Shown piece by piece: positions 8,815 through 15,234 of a DNA stretch of 17,238 nucleotides (positions within the stretch are counted from its first letter, which is position 1; each line of letters starts with the position of its first letter). The position numbers and the translations under genes were made by a program. The stretch is from CF-161 sp035259145 (GTDB taxonomy: Bacteria; Chloroflexota; Dormibacteria; Dormibacterales; Dormibacteraceae): NCBI GenBank assembly GCA_035259145.1, contig DATFWQ010000165.1, positions 1-17,238 on the forward strand. Reading direction: 5' to 3'. Under the pieces are notes generated by a model. It had not been told where the DNA came from and ran no database searches. It was given only the letters and a program-made list of their open reading frames with translations.

Positions 8815-9486
8815 GTGCCCGACGCCTGCGATGAGGCCCTCCGTGTCCTCGGTCACGAGCTGCGCAGGCCCCTGACCGTCATCCGCGGTGCCGCCACCCT
8901 GCTGGTCGACGAGACGGACCGCCTCCCGGCCGGCAGCCGAGAGCAGATGCTGACGCTGATCGACACCAGCGCGGCGGCGATGGCGGACCTGATCGACGAC
9001 CTGCTCGTGGCTGTTCATCTCGAGAGCGGCGATCTGCGGTTCACGATCGAGCCGGTCGCACTGTCGTCGCTGGTCGCGGAGATGGTCGAGGCAGCAGGGC
9101 GGGTGGCGCCCGATCGGGCGATCCAGATCGCGGGCCACGACGACCTTGTGGTCGAGGTCGATCGCGAGCAGGCGCTGAGGGCGCTCCACGCCGTCGTGGT
9201 CAACGCCATCCACTTCTCGCCGGCCGGGACCCCTGTTGAGGTGGCCGTCAGCGCCGACCCCGGCGCCGTCAGCCTCCTGGTGCTTGACCGGGGACCCGGC
9301 ATCCCGGCTCCCCAGAGGGAGCGGGCGTTCGAGAAGTTCGCTCGACTTGACCAGCAGGCGGGCGGGGCGGGCCTGGGGCTCTTCCTCGCTCGGGGGCTGG
9401 TGCGGGGCATGGGCGGCGACGTCACGGTCGGGGAACGGGAAGACGGCGGCGCCGCTGTCTGTTTTACCCTCAGACGCCGTGGGTGA
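8815..9486 (+). CDS. Sensor-less histidine kinase (DHp plus HATPase domains only)
   Basis: This is a minimal two-component histidine kinase. The dimerisation/phosphoacceptor domain starts at once with the H-box GHELRRPLTVIRG (phosphoacceptor His14). The ATP-binding domain follows with N-box Asn130 (VVNAIHFSP), G1 DRGPGIP (158-164), F-box FEKFARLD (172-179) and G2 GAGLGLFLA (184-192). Only about 13 residues precede the phosphoacceptor His. There is no transmembrane segment, PAS, GAF or HAMP domain and no adjacent response regulator. The GTG at 8815, two bases after the pyk stop, is chosen; GGAGG (8797-8801) lies 13 bases upstream inside pyk. The frame is open further upstream inside pyk, but that sequence looks like antiphase translation and not a domain. 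The gene overlaps the deacetylase gene by 8 bases. The signal and partner are unknown; it may phosphorylate an unlinked regulator or be part of a larger complex. Confidence 0.87.
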   Translation: MPDACDEALRVLGHELRRPLTVIRGAATLLVDETDRLPAGSREQMLTLIDTSAAAMADLIDDLLVAVHLESGDLRFTIEPVALSSLVAEMVEAAGRVAPDRAIQIAGHDDLVVEVDREQALRALHAVVVNAIHFSPAGTPVEVAVSADPGAVSLLVLDRGPGIPAPQRERAFEKFARLDQQAGGAGLGLFLARGLVRGMGGDVTVGEREDGGAAVCFTLRRRG

Positions 9487-10210
9487 CGAACAGAGGAACG
9501 GGCGCTATGAGCGGGTGCTGGTTGTCGCCGCGCATCCCGACGATCCTGAATTCGGGTTCGGCGCCAGCGTCGCCAGGCTGGCGGGCGATGGAGCAGACGT
9601 GTACTACGTGATCTGCAGCGACGGCTCCCAGGGCGGTGAGGACCCCACGGTACCCGACGCGGAGCTGACGGCGACACGGTACAGCGAGCAGCGAGCGGCG
9701 GCGGAGGTCCTGGGCGTCAGGGACGTCGTGTTCCTGGGCTTCCGCGACGGGCACCTGGCGCCCACTGTCGAGCTGCGCAAGGCGATCACACGCGAGATCC
9801 GTCGCTTCAAGCCCGAACTGGTGATGACTCACGCGCCGGTGCGCAACATAGGCATCGGCATCGGCGCCTCACATCCCGATCACCTTGCCGTGGGCGAGGC
9901 GACGCTCAGCGCGGTCTATCCGGACGCGCGCAACCCGCGCGCGTATCCGGAGCTGCTGACCGAGGGACTTGAAGCGCACAAGGTGAAGGAGGTGTGGCTG
10001 CCCGGCTTCGAGGCCGCCGACCACTTCGTGGACGCGACCGGGCTCGTCGACAAAAAGATCGAGGCGATCCTCTGTCACCGCAGCCAGTTCAACAGACCGG
10101 GCATTGACCCCGAGATGCCGCGAAAGTGGATCCAGGAGCGCATGCGCCAGGCAGGGGAGAAAGCCGGCTTCGAGTACGCAGAGGCCTTCAAGAAGATCGA
10201 GACCGGGTAG
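9479..10210 (+). CDS. PIG-L/LmbE-family zinc-dependent deacetylase
   Basis: This family hydrolyses N-acetyl groups from sugar-containing substrates, for example in mycothiol or bacillithiol synthesis and in GPI-anchor or antibiotic routes. The zinc-binding motif AAHPDDPEFG is at 17-26 (His19, Asp22, with catalytic Asp21), and the second zinc His lies in SHPDHLAVGEA (131-141). FLGFRDGHL (85-93) is also typical. The 243-residue length fits. The chosen GTG at 9479 overlaps the kinase gene by 8 bases. No good Shine-Dalgarno sequence precedes it; a later GTG at 9515 would trim the first beta strand. It is the last gene of the + run and ends 6 bases from the convergent DUF1614 stop. The substrate cannot be deduced here. 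A thiol-cofactor role is possible but no other gene of such a pathway is nearby. Confidence 0.9.
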   Translation: MGDEQRNGRYERVLVVAAHPDDPEFGFGASVARLAGDGADVYYVICSDGSQGGEDPTVPDAELTATRYSEQRAAAEVLGVRDVVFLGFRDGHLAPTVELRKAITREIRRFKPELVMTHAPVRNIGIGIGASHPDHLAVGEATLSAVYPDARNPRAYPELLTEGLEAHKVKEVWLPGFEAADHFVDATGLVDKKIEAILCHRSQFNRPGIDPEMPRKWIQERMRQAGEKAGFEYAEAFKKIETG

Positions 10211-10217
10211 GCGTCTC
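10199..10217. repeat. Short inverted repeat at convergent stop codons
   Basis: GAGAC (10199-10203) and GTCTC (10213-10217) form a 5-bp stem around the + strand TAG of the deacetylase gene and reach the first base of the minus-strand stop. Only six bases lie between the two stop codons, so this is the only candidate for a transcript end here. The stem is short and has no T-tract in either direction. Confidence 0.2.
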
Positions 10218-10942
10218 TACAGGCTCGCGATGAGTACGGCGATGACCCCGCTGAGAAGGATGCCGTCGAAGGTCCCCGCCCCGCCGATCGACACGACCGG
10301 CGCTCCCATGCGCCTGATCCGGTGGAGGTTGAGCAGGTCGGCTCCGATCAGCGTGCCAAGCACTCCGGCGACATAGGCGACGGGCGGCGCTGCCGCGCCG
10401 GCGAGGAGCAGGGCCGCGGTCGCCGCCACCAGCGGCGGCAGCAGCCCCGGGACGACGACCCCGACTCCGGGGACCGGCCGGGCCACCAGGTACACCACCG
10501 CGGTCACCACCCCGACAGCAAGAAGCGCCGCGAGCCCAAGCCCGCCATGAACGAACAGATAGAGCGACACGGCTACGGGCACCACCGCACCACCTACGTT
10601 GACCGCCACGACCGTGTGCTGTGGCACCCAGACAGCGGGCACGACGTACCGGACGCCCAGAAAGCTGACCACCCGTGACTCGAGGAGCATCCGTCCGGAG
10701 CGCATCCTGAAGAGCGGGAGGTTGACCGCGCTGCCGAGGAAAGTCGCCAGCAGGACCAGAGAAACCGTGGCGCGGTCCAGGCCCAGGCGCTCGAACGTAT
10801 ACGTGAGCACGCCAAACTGGAGCAGCAACACCAGCGCCGCAAGAACCGCAACCAGGGCCATGAGGAAGGGCGAGGCCATCGGCCAGAAGACGAGGGAGCG
10901 GCGGGCTCGCCCTCCCGGCCGACCACGGTATGGGTTGCGCAC
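10217..10942 (-). CDS. DUF1614 family integral membrane protein
   Basis: This is an uncharacterised polytopic membrane protein of the DUF1614 family (COG4089 type). Family hallmarks are at the C-terminal end: GVGVVVPGLLPPLVAA, VAYVAGVLGTLIGADLLNL and SIGGAGTFDGILLSGVIAVL. Six or seven hydrophobic segments are evident, beginning with MASPFLMALVAVLAALVLLLQ near residue 22. The function is unknown. The start is uncertain: the GTG at 10942 gives a basic N-terminus of about 20 residues before the first membrane segment, while an in-frame ATG at 10879 would start right at that segment. Neither has a clear ribosome-binding site. It is the last gene of the minus-strand trio and lies 57 bases after the DUF72 gene. 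Confidence 0.85.
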   Translation of the reverse strand: MRNPYRGRPGGRARRSLVFWPMASPFLMALVAVLAALVLLLQFGVLTYTFERLGLDRATVSLVLLATFLGSAVNLPLFRMRSGRMLLESRVVSFLGVRYVVPAVWVPQHTVVAVNVGGAVVPVAVSLYLFVHGGLGLAALLAVGVVTAVVYLVARPVPGVGVVVPGLLPPLVAATAALLLAGAAAPPVAYVAGVLGTLIGADLLNLHRIRRMGAPVVSIGGAGTFDGILLSGVIAVLIASL

Positions 10943-10999
10943 TGATCGAGGCGATCGTAAAGAGGAGCCGGACGGGTCAGACGCACCGAGTGGCGCTGA

Positions 11000-11773
11000 T
11001 CAGGCGCTGAGGTGAACCTCCTCGGCTGCCGGCACGCGGCTGGGGGTGAAGCCCGCCCGTCGCGCCAGACCGGCGAAGCTGATCGCGTCACGCACCGCGC
11101 AGGCTCGAGAGTCATTGTTGAAGTAGCAGAAGACCTCGGCCCCGGAGGGCCAGAGGCCGGCGATGCTCTCGATCCAGCTCGCCAGGGCCTCCTCGCTGTA
11201 GCAGGGAGGAGGCCACGCGTGGCCCTCATGAAAGCGCACGAAGCCCCAATCGGCGGTGCGCCAGGCGGGGGTGGTTCGGTGCGGTGAGTCGGCCAGGCAG
11301 AGGGCGGCTCCATGCCGTTCCAGGACGGCTCTTACCCGATCCACAAACCAGCTGTCATCCCGGAGCTCCACGGCGACTCGCATGGTCTTCGGGAAGCGCT
11401 CGAGGGTCGCGCTCAAGCGCTCCGGGTCTGCGAGCATCCGGGGCGGGAGCTGGATGAGGACGGGGCCCAGCTTCCGGCCCAGCCCGCGGGCATGCTCCAG
11501 AAAAAGGTCGACCGGTCCCTCGGGGTCGCGCAAGCGCCTGACGTGTGTCAGGAAGCGGCTCATTTTGACGGCTACGATGAAGTCGTCCGGGGTCTGATCG
11601 CGCCAGTGCTCGAAGTGGGCTTTCTCCGGAAGGCGGTAGAAGGAGTTGTTGAGCTCGACCGTTGCGAAGCGGTCGGCGTAGAAGGTCAGCCAGTCGCGCT
11701 GCGGCACGCCCTTCGGGTAGAAGCTACCCCGCCAATCTCCGTACTGCCAGCCGGACGTGCCTACCCTGAACAC
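11000..11773 (-). CDS. DUF72 (YecE-like) TIM-barrel protein
   Basis: This is a conserved protein of the DUF72/YecE family, predicted to be a cytosolic TIM barrel without an established reaction. The family pattern is clear: VGTSGWQYGDWRGSFYP (4-20), ATVELNNSFYRLP (37-49), FIVAVKMSRFLTHVRRL (65-81), LGPVLIQLPP (102-111), and the C-terminal FCYFNNDSRACAVRDA (about 215-230). The 257-residue length is typical. The GTG start lies three bases downstream of the dehydrogenase stop, so the two genes are almost certainly co-transcribed and coupled. The family is widespread and often found alone, so the neighbours give little functional hint. Confidence 0.92.
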   Translation of the reverse strand: MFRVGTSGWQYGDWRGSFYPKGVPQRDWLTFYADRFATVELNNSFYRLPEKAHFEHWRDQTPDDFIVAVKMSRFLTHVRRLRDPEGPVDLFLEHARGLGRKLGPVLIQLPPRMLADPERLSATLERFPKTMRVAVELRDDSWFVDRVRAVLERHGAALCLADSPHRTTPAWRTADWGFVRFHEGHAWPPPCYSEEALASWIESIAGLWPSGAEVFCYFNNDSRACAVRDAISFAGLARRAGFTPSRVPAAEEVHLSA

Positions 11774-11776
11774 CGC

Positions 11777-12859
11777 TCACCGCTCGATATCGGCCAGCGA
11801 GCTCCAGACGTCGACCTTGGTGCGCACCCGCCGGACCACCTCATCGGTGAACTCACCTGTGCTGGAGTGACCGCCCAGGTCCACAGTCTTGATGCCGTCC
11901 GACACCGCCTCGAGAGTCGCCTCGTATATGGCGCGCGAGGCGCCGCGGGAAGCTCGCTCCGGCATGTGGTGCAGGACACCGGCCACCGCCAGGATCATGG
12001 CCATCGGGTTGGCCACGTTCTTGCCCTGGAGCGCCGGGGCGGTGCCGTGCGGTGCCTCGCTCATAGCCACCCCGACCGCGCCCTCGGCGTTGAACGCCAG
12101 CAGGACCGACTCCGCGCCGGCGATGGTGCCGAACATCTGCATGACGAGGTCGCTCAGGTTGTCGCCGTCGCGGTTCAGGGCCGGGATGACCAGGGGCTCC
12201 CCGCTCGTCGCCATCAGCAGCGCGTAGGTAGCGTCCATCAACCGTGGTTCGTACGGGACTTGCGTGTGGAGTGCGGCGGCGCGATCCATTTCCTCTTTGA
12301 AGAGCCCCTCATAGATGGGGCTGACAGTCCACTTGGGACCGCCGAAGACGCGTGCTCCGACCCGCTGGGCGTGCTGGAAAGCGTACTCGGCGACTATGCG
12401 GCAGGTACGCCTGCTGATCTTCTCGGTCCTGTAGGCACACTCCGCAAGCCCGTCGCCTTCACGCCACTCTCTGGCGCCATAAGCGTCGTCGACGGCCATG
12501 CGGATTACCGAGATCGGGGAGTAGACGGGCGCTGGTGGGCGGACGCCGGGGATGCGGCGTCCTGTGCGGACGATCACCCGGCCGTCGATTGCCTGACGCA
12601 GGATCGCATTCGGGCTGCCGACGTCGTCGGCGCCCTCAGGGGTGATGGTTGCGGCCTTGATGCCGAAGCCGGCCTCCCGGAGCGCGGCGGCCGCCTCCAG
12701 GACCACCTGATTGCGAGTCTCGCGCCGTCTGGCGAGCGACAGATCGAAGTGACGGAGGTTCAGCTCAAGGCCGATCAGGTCGTGCTCGAGCAGGCGCAGC
12801 GCCTGGACGAGCAGCTCCTCTCCCGTCTGGTCGCCGTGCAGGACTACGATGGAGCGCAC
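11777..12859 (-). CDS. Isocitrate/isopropylmalate dehydrogenase-family protein
   Basis: This is a beta-decarboxylating NAD(P)-dependent dehydrogenase of the isocitrate/isopropylmalate superfamily, about 360 residues from the chosen GTG. Superfamily features are the substrate-loop Ser-Asn (GSPNAILRQ) followed by an Arg-rich stretch (VRTGRRIPGVRP), the Tyr-containing AYRTEKISRRT, the catalytic Lys in GGPKWTVSP, the metal-binding MDATYALLM and NRDGDNLSDLVMQ, and the adenine-binding SEAPHGTAPALQGKNVANP. The Lys region and NRDGD differ from classical NAD-IDH and LeuB and lean towards a divergent subgroup; isocitrate is likely but not proven. The reading frame stays open 59 codons further upstream, but that part is low-complexity and lacks family motifs. 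GTG 12859 (or TTG 12868) fits the first beta strand SIVVLHGDQTG. No Shine-Dalgarno is visible. The gene starts the minus-strand trio and is divergent from rpmG. Confidence 0.88.
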   Translation of the reverse strand: MRSIVVLHGDQTGEELLVQALRLLEHDLIGLELNLRHFDLSLARRRETRNQVVLEAAAALREAGFGIKAATITPEGADDVGSPNAILRQAIDGRVIVRTGRRIPGVRPPAPVYSPISVIRMAVDDAYGAREWREGDGLAECAYRTEKISRRTCRIVAEYAFQHAQRVGARVFGGPKWTVSPIYEGLFKEEMDRAAALHTQVPYEPRLMDATYALLMATSGEPLVIPALNRDGDNLSDLVMQMFGTIAGAESVLLAFNAEGAVGVAMSEAPHGTAPALQGKNVANPMAMILAVAGVLHHMPERASRGASRAIYEATLEAVSDGIKTVDLGGHSSTGEFTDEVVRRVRTKVDVWSSLADIER

Positions 12860-12867
12860 GACCGGCA

Positions 12868-12873
12868 ATCTTA
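12868..12873 (-). promoter_or_regulatory. Candidate -10 element for the dehydrogenase gene (possible leaderless start)
   Basis: On the minus strand TAAGAT (4/6 to TATAAT, including the key first, second and last bases) ends 8 bases before the GTG at 12859. Transcription starting at the usual distance would begin at or just before the start codon. The absence of a Shine-Dalgarno sequence fits a leaderless message. No clear -35 is present, so this is tentative. Confidence 0.25.
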
Positions 12874-12928
12874 GGTCTGCAAGAGGCGGGGTCGGATGGG
12901 CCCGAGCCAGGACCGTCGGGCATGCAAG

Positions 12929-12943
12929 GGAGGAGCCTCCTCC
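12929..12943. repeat. GGAGGA/TCCTCC inverted repeat in the divergent intergenic region
   Basis: A perfect 6-bp stem (12929-12934 with 12938-12943) with a 3-base loop lies between the divergent dehydrogenase and rpmG genes. On the RNA it would contain an SD-like GGAGGA paired with its own complement. No start codon is suitably placed after it on either strand, so its role is unknown. Confidence 0.3.
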
Positions 12944-12976
12944 TCCAGATGGCGGGCGGCCGCAGATCTGGTACCA

Positions 12977-13003
12977 TTGACGGCGCCTGGGTAACTCTAG
13001 GCT
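12977..13003 (+). promoter_or_regulatory. Candidate promoter for rpmG-secE-nusG-rplKA
   Basis: TTGACG (12977-12982, 5/6 to the -35 consensus) is followed after 15 bases by TAGGCT (12998-13003, 3/6). The spacing is short and the -10 is weak. However, this is the best sigma-70-like site in the 179-base gap that must promote the ribosomal genes. Transcription would start near 13010 and give a leader of about 29 bases. It conflicts with reading the same bases as a terminator hairpin. Confidence 0.35.
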
Positions 13004-13011
13004 TCTTTTTT
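12985..13011 (+). terminator. Terminator-like hairpin with T-tract upstream of rpmG
   Basis: GCCTGGG (12985-12991) can pair with CTCTAGGC (12996-13002) in a 7-bp stem with two G-T wobbles and a TAAC loop. It is followed directly by TTCTTTTTT (13003-13011). This has the form of an intrinsic terminator on the + strand. No + strand gene lies between it and the deacetylase gene 2.8 kb to the left, so it would act either as a leader attenuator or as a block to transcription running antisense through the minus-strand genes. Confidence 0.45.
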
Positions 13012-13038
13012 CCTCCCCCAGCCAGGAACGAGCCACCT

Positions 13039-13188
13039 ATGGAGACAATCATCACGTTGCAATGCGGCGAGTGCAAGCGCCGGAACTACACGACGGTCAA
13101 GAACAAGAAGAACGATCCTGACCGTCTGGAGCTCCGCAAGTACTGCCGGTGGTGCCGGAAGCACACCGCGCACAGGGAGACCAGGTAG
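13039..13188 (+). CDS. rpmG: 50S ribosomal protein L33 (zinc-binding form)
   Basis: L33 is a small component of the large ribosomal subunit near the E site. The 49-residue protein has the four-cysteine zinc ribbon CGEC (9-12) and CRWC (36-39), the form used when zinc is plentiful. It also has the typical NYTTVKNKKN segment and a basic tail ending in HRETR. The ATG at 13039 is preceded by AGGAA (13023-13027) at 11 bases. The frame is open upstream to 12922, but that extension has no L33 similarity. The gene lies immediately before secE (3-base gap), the classic order rpmG-secE-nusG. Confidence 0.97.
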   Translation: METIITLQCGECKRRNYTTVKNKKNDPDRLELRKYCRWCRKHTAHRETR

Positions 13189-13191
13189 ACG

Positions 13192-13425
13192 ATGGCGATC
13201 TCTGCCCGACCGCGAACGCAGACGGGTCAGGAGGCGGGACTCGTCCGCTTCTTCCGAGAGACGTTTGCTGAACTGCGCAAGGTGGTGTGGCCGACGCCCC
13301 AGGAGCTGTACAGGTACACGCTGGTGGTAGTCGTGACGGTTGCGGTGATAGCCGCCTTCATCTTTGCCGTCGATTCGGCAATCGGGGGGCTGTTCCACCG
13401 GTACATCTACGGAAAGACGGGATAG
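13192..13425 (+). CDS. secE: Preprotein translocase subunit SecE
   Basis: SecE is the essential small subunit of the SecYEG channel and clamps the two halves of SecY. This 77-residue version is the short, single-span type found outside the gamma-proteobacteria. An amphipathic cytoplasmic helix with the conserved FFRETFAELRKVVWPTPQEL motif (19-38) is followed by one transmembrane helix (about 43-67). The ATG is three bases after the rpmG stop, with a purine-rich stretch at the end of rpmG as the probable ribosome-binding site. nusG begins two bases downstream of its stop. Confidence 0.97.
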   Translation: MAISARPRTQTGQEAGLVRFFRETFAELRKVVWPTPQELYRYTLVVVVTVAVIAAFIFAVDSAIGGLFHRYIYGKTG

Positions 13426-13427
13426 TC

Positions 13428-13988
13428 ATGGCAGCTGAGAGAGTCGACCTCGCCCTGGCGTCCGCAGAGGCGCAGTGGTACGTCATCCACGCCTACTCCG
13501 GACACGAGGAGAAGGTGAAGAAGAACCTCGAGAAGAGGATCGAGTCCATGGACATGCAGGACAAGATCCTCGAGGTGTTCGTCCCCATGGAGGACGAGAT
13601 CGAGATCAAAGACGGCAAGCGCCGCCACGTTCAGAAGAGGATCTTTCCCGGATACGTCCTGGTCAAAATGATCATGTCGGACGATTCCTGGTACGTCGTC
13701 CGCAACACTCCGGGCGTGACGGCGTTCGTCGGCTCCGGCAACAAGCCTGTCCCCCTCCGGGAGGGTGAGCTGCGCTCGATTCTCAAGCAGGTGAAGCAAG
13801 AGCCACAGATCAGGGTCGAGTTCCAGGTCGGCGAGAGCGTGAGGGTCGTCGACGGACCGTTTGCGGACTTCCTCGGCAAGGTCGACGAGATCAACGCCGA
13901 GAAGGGCAAGCTGAAGGTCCTGGTCAACATGTTCGGGCGCGAGACGCCCGTGGAGCTCGATCTCCTGCAGGTCGAGAAGGTCCACTAG
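13428..13988 (+). CDS. nusG: Transcription termination/antitermination factor NusG
   Basis: NusG binds the clamp of RNA polymerase through its NGN domain, and Rho or ribosomal protein S10 through its KOW domain. The 186-residue protein shows the NGN domain (about 15-120), with WYVIHAYSGHEEKVKKNLE (17-35), the FPGYVLVKM core (73-81) and NTPGVTAFVGSG (93-104). The C-terminal KOW domain (about 133-186) has VGESVRVVDGPFADFLGKV (134-152). The ATG at 13428, two bases after secE, gives a standard-length N-terminus; the frame is open further upstream inside secE but the extension is not NusG-like. GGAAAGACGGGA lies just upstream as a possible ribosome-binding region. rplK follows after 35 bases. Confidence 0.98.
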   Translation: MAAERVDLALASAEAQWYVIHAYSGHEEKVKKNLEKRIESMDMQDKILEVFVPMEDEIEIKDGKRRHVQKRIFPGYVLVKMIMSDDSWYVVRNTPGVTAFVGSGNKPVPLREGELRSILKQVKQEPQIRVEFQVGESVRVVDGPFADFLGKVDEINAEKGKLKVLVNMFGRETPVELDLLQVEKVH

Positions 13989-14008
13989 TTGGACAGACAT
14001 GACCAGAA

Positions 14009-14014
14009 GAGGGA
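14009..14014 (+). promoter_or_regulatory. Shine-Dalgarno sequence of rplK
   Basis: GAGGGA at 14009-14014 ends 9 bases before the GTG at 14024. This supports GTG as the rplK start over the out-of-frame ATGs at 13999 and 14014. Confidence 0.6.
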
Positions 14015-14023
14015 TGCATAGAA

Positions 14024-14452
14024 GTGGGTAAGAAGAAAGTCCGCGCGGTGCTGAAGATCGAGCTGCCGGCCGGCAGGGCCACCCCTGCGCCCCCCGTCGG
14101 GACGGCGCTCGGCCCCCACGGCGTCAACATCATGGAGTTCTGCAGGGCCTACAACGAGCGGACCGCGCAGCAGATCGGCGACGTCATCCCCGCGGAGATC
14201 ACGATCTTTGAGGACCGGAGCTTTACCTTCGTCCTGAAGACTCCGCCGACCGTCAACCTGCTCAAGAAGGCCGCCGGCCTCGAGAAAGGGTCGGGCAAGC
14301 CGCGCAGGGAGAAGGTCGGCACCGTGACCCGCGATCAGGTCAAGGCGATCGCAGAGACCAAGGCAAAGGACCTCAACTCGTACGAGATCGGGAAGGCGGT
14401 CAAGATGATCGAGGGTACGGCACGTTCGATGGGACTGGAAGTCGTTGGCTAA
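14024..14452 (+). CDS. rplK: 50S ribosomal protein L11
   Basis: L11 forms the GTPase-associated centre with 23S rRNA and the L10-L12 stalk, and is needed for RelA activation. The 142-residue protein is complete. The N-terminal domain shows the conserved proline-rich hinge PAGRATPAPPVGTALGPHG (16-34) and NIMEFCRAYNERT. The C-terminal rRNA-binding domain contains KTPPTVNLLKKAAG and DLNSYEIGKAVKMIEGTARSMG. It starts with GTG at 14024 and overlaps rplA by 8 bases. In many bacteria the rplK-rplA pair is feedback-regulated by L1 binding the mRNA leader. The 35-base gap after nusG shows no obvious independent promoter. Confidence 0.98.
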   Translation: MGKKKVRAVLKIELPAGRATPAPPVGTALGPHGVNIMEFCRAYNERTAQQIGDVIPAEITIFEDRSFTFVLKTPPTVNLLKKAAGLEKGSGKPRREKVGTVTRDQVKAIAETKAKDLNSYEIGKAVKMIEGTARSMGLEVVG

Positions 14453-15170
14453 GCACGGGAAAAAGTACGAAGAGGCCCTCAAGAAGGTCGCGGCAGCGCT
14501 GAGCGCCAACGGCGCGGGCGGGCTGCCGCCGGTCAGGGCCTGTGAGGTCGTGAAGGACACCTCCACGGTCAGGTTCGACGCCACGGTGGAGGCTCACGTG
14601 CGACTCGGTGTGGACGTCAGGCATGCGGACCAGATCGTTCGGGGCACGGTTGCCCTGCCCAACGGCACCGGCAAGACCGTCCGCGTCCTCGCCTTCGTCG
14701 GCGGCGACAAGGTGAAAGAGGCCCAGGATGCCGGGGCGGACTTCGTGGGCGGGGAGGACCTGGTGCAGAGGATCCAGCAGGGCTGGACGGACTTCGACGT
14801 CGCCATCGCAACTCCGGACATGATGAGCAGGGTGGGGCCGCTGGGCCGCATCCTCGGTCCCAGGGGCCTGATGCCGAATCCGAAGTCGGGGACCGTCACC
14901 TTCGACGTCGGTCGGGCGGTGCGGGAGGTCAAGGGCGGTCGCGTCGAGTTCCGCACCGACAAGGCGGGGATCATCCACGTCGCCATCGGCAAGGCGTCGT
15001 TCGATGCTTCCGCGCTGGAGCAGAACCTGGCGTCGCTGGTCGACGCTCTCGTCCGCAACAAGCCGTCCGCCGCCAAGGGCCAGTACCTGAAGACGCTGTA
15101 TCTGACGACGACGATGGGCCCTTCGGTCCCCGTGGACGTGAAGGAAGCCGCGAGACTCACTACGGCATAG
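14445..15170 (+). CDS. rplA: 50S ribosomal protein L1
   Basis: L1 binds 23S rRNA helices at the mobile E-site stalk and represses its own operon mRNA in many bacteria. The 241-residue protein is complete. It shows the N-terminal MAKHGKKYEEALKKV, the VRLGVDVRHADQIVRGTV block (52-69), LPNGTGK (71-77) and the L1 signature GRILGPRGLMPNPKSGTV (134-151). The start is TTG at 14445, 8 bases before the rplK stop. It is chosen because the translation from it matches the conserved L1 N-terminus exactly, and no ATG or GTG is suitable. GGAAG (14437-14441) serves as a close ribosome-binding site. The next + gene in most bacteria is rplJ, but here a minus-strand gene intervenes. Confidence 0.98.
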   Translation: MAKHGKKYEEALKKVAAALSANGAGGLPPVRACEVVKDTSTVRFDATVEAHVRLGVDVRHADQIVRGTVALPNGTGKTVRVLAFVGGDKVKEAQDAGADFVGGEDLVQRIQQGWTDFDVAIATPDMMSRVGPLGRILGPRGLMPNPKSGTVTFDVGRAVREVKGGRVEFRTDKAGIIHVAIGKASFDASALEQNLASLVDALVRNKPSAAKGQYLKTLYLTTTMGPSVPVDVKEAARLTTA

Positions 15171-15172
15171 CA

Positions 15173-15219
15173 GGGGGAGGCAGGCCCCCCGGACAGTAGG
15201 CCGCCTTCCCACCGGCGGC
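15173..15219. terminator. Two GC-rich hairpins between rplA and the convergent methyltransferase gene
   Basis: In the 64-base convergent gap, GGGGG (15173-15177) can pair with CCCCC (15185-15189). GCCGCC (15200-15205) can pair perfectly with GGCGGC (15214-15219) around an 8-base loop. Neither has a T-tract in either direction. Position suggests transcript 3' ends for both convergent units, possibly Rho-dependent. Confidence 0.4.
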
Positions 15220-15234
15220 GGGACGATGGTCTGC

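Noticed and set aside
11312..12874. 520-codon + strand open frame opposite the DUF72 and dehydrogenase genes
   Set aside because: It is longer than either minus-strand gene, but its translation has no family motif or fold-like pattern, while the minus-strand proteins show clear conserved motifs. Long antisense frames are expected in GC-rich genes.
12860..13036. N-terminal extension of the dehydrogenase from the GTG at 13036
   Set aside because: The 59 extra residues are Gly/Pro/Arg-rich, lack family similarity, and would run through the rpmG promoter region. The family fold starts at SIVVLHGDQTG.
12860..13038. tRNA gene before rpmG, as found in many bacteria
   Set aside because: No cloverleaf, TPsiC-like GGTTCRA segment or CCA end is visible in the 179-base gap.
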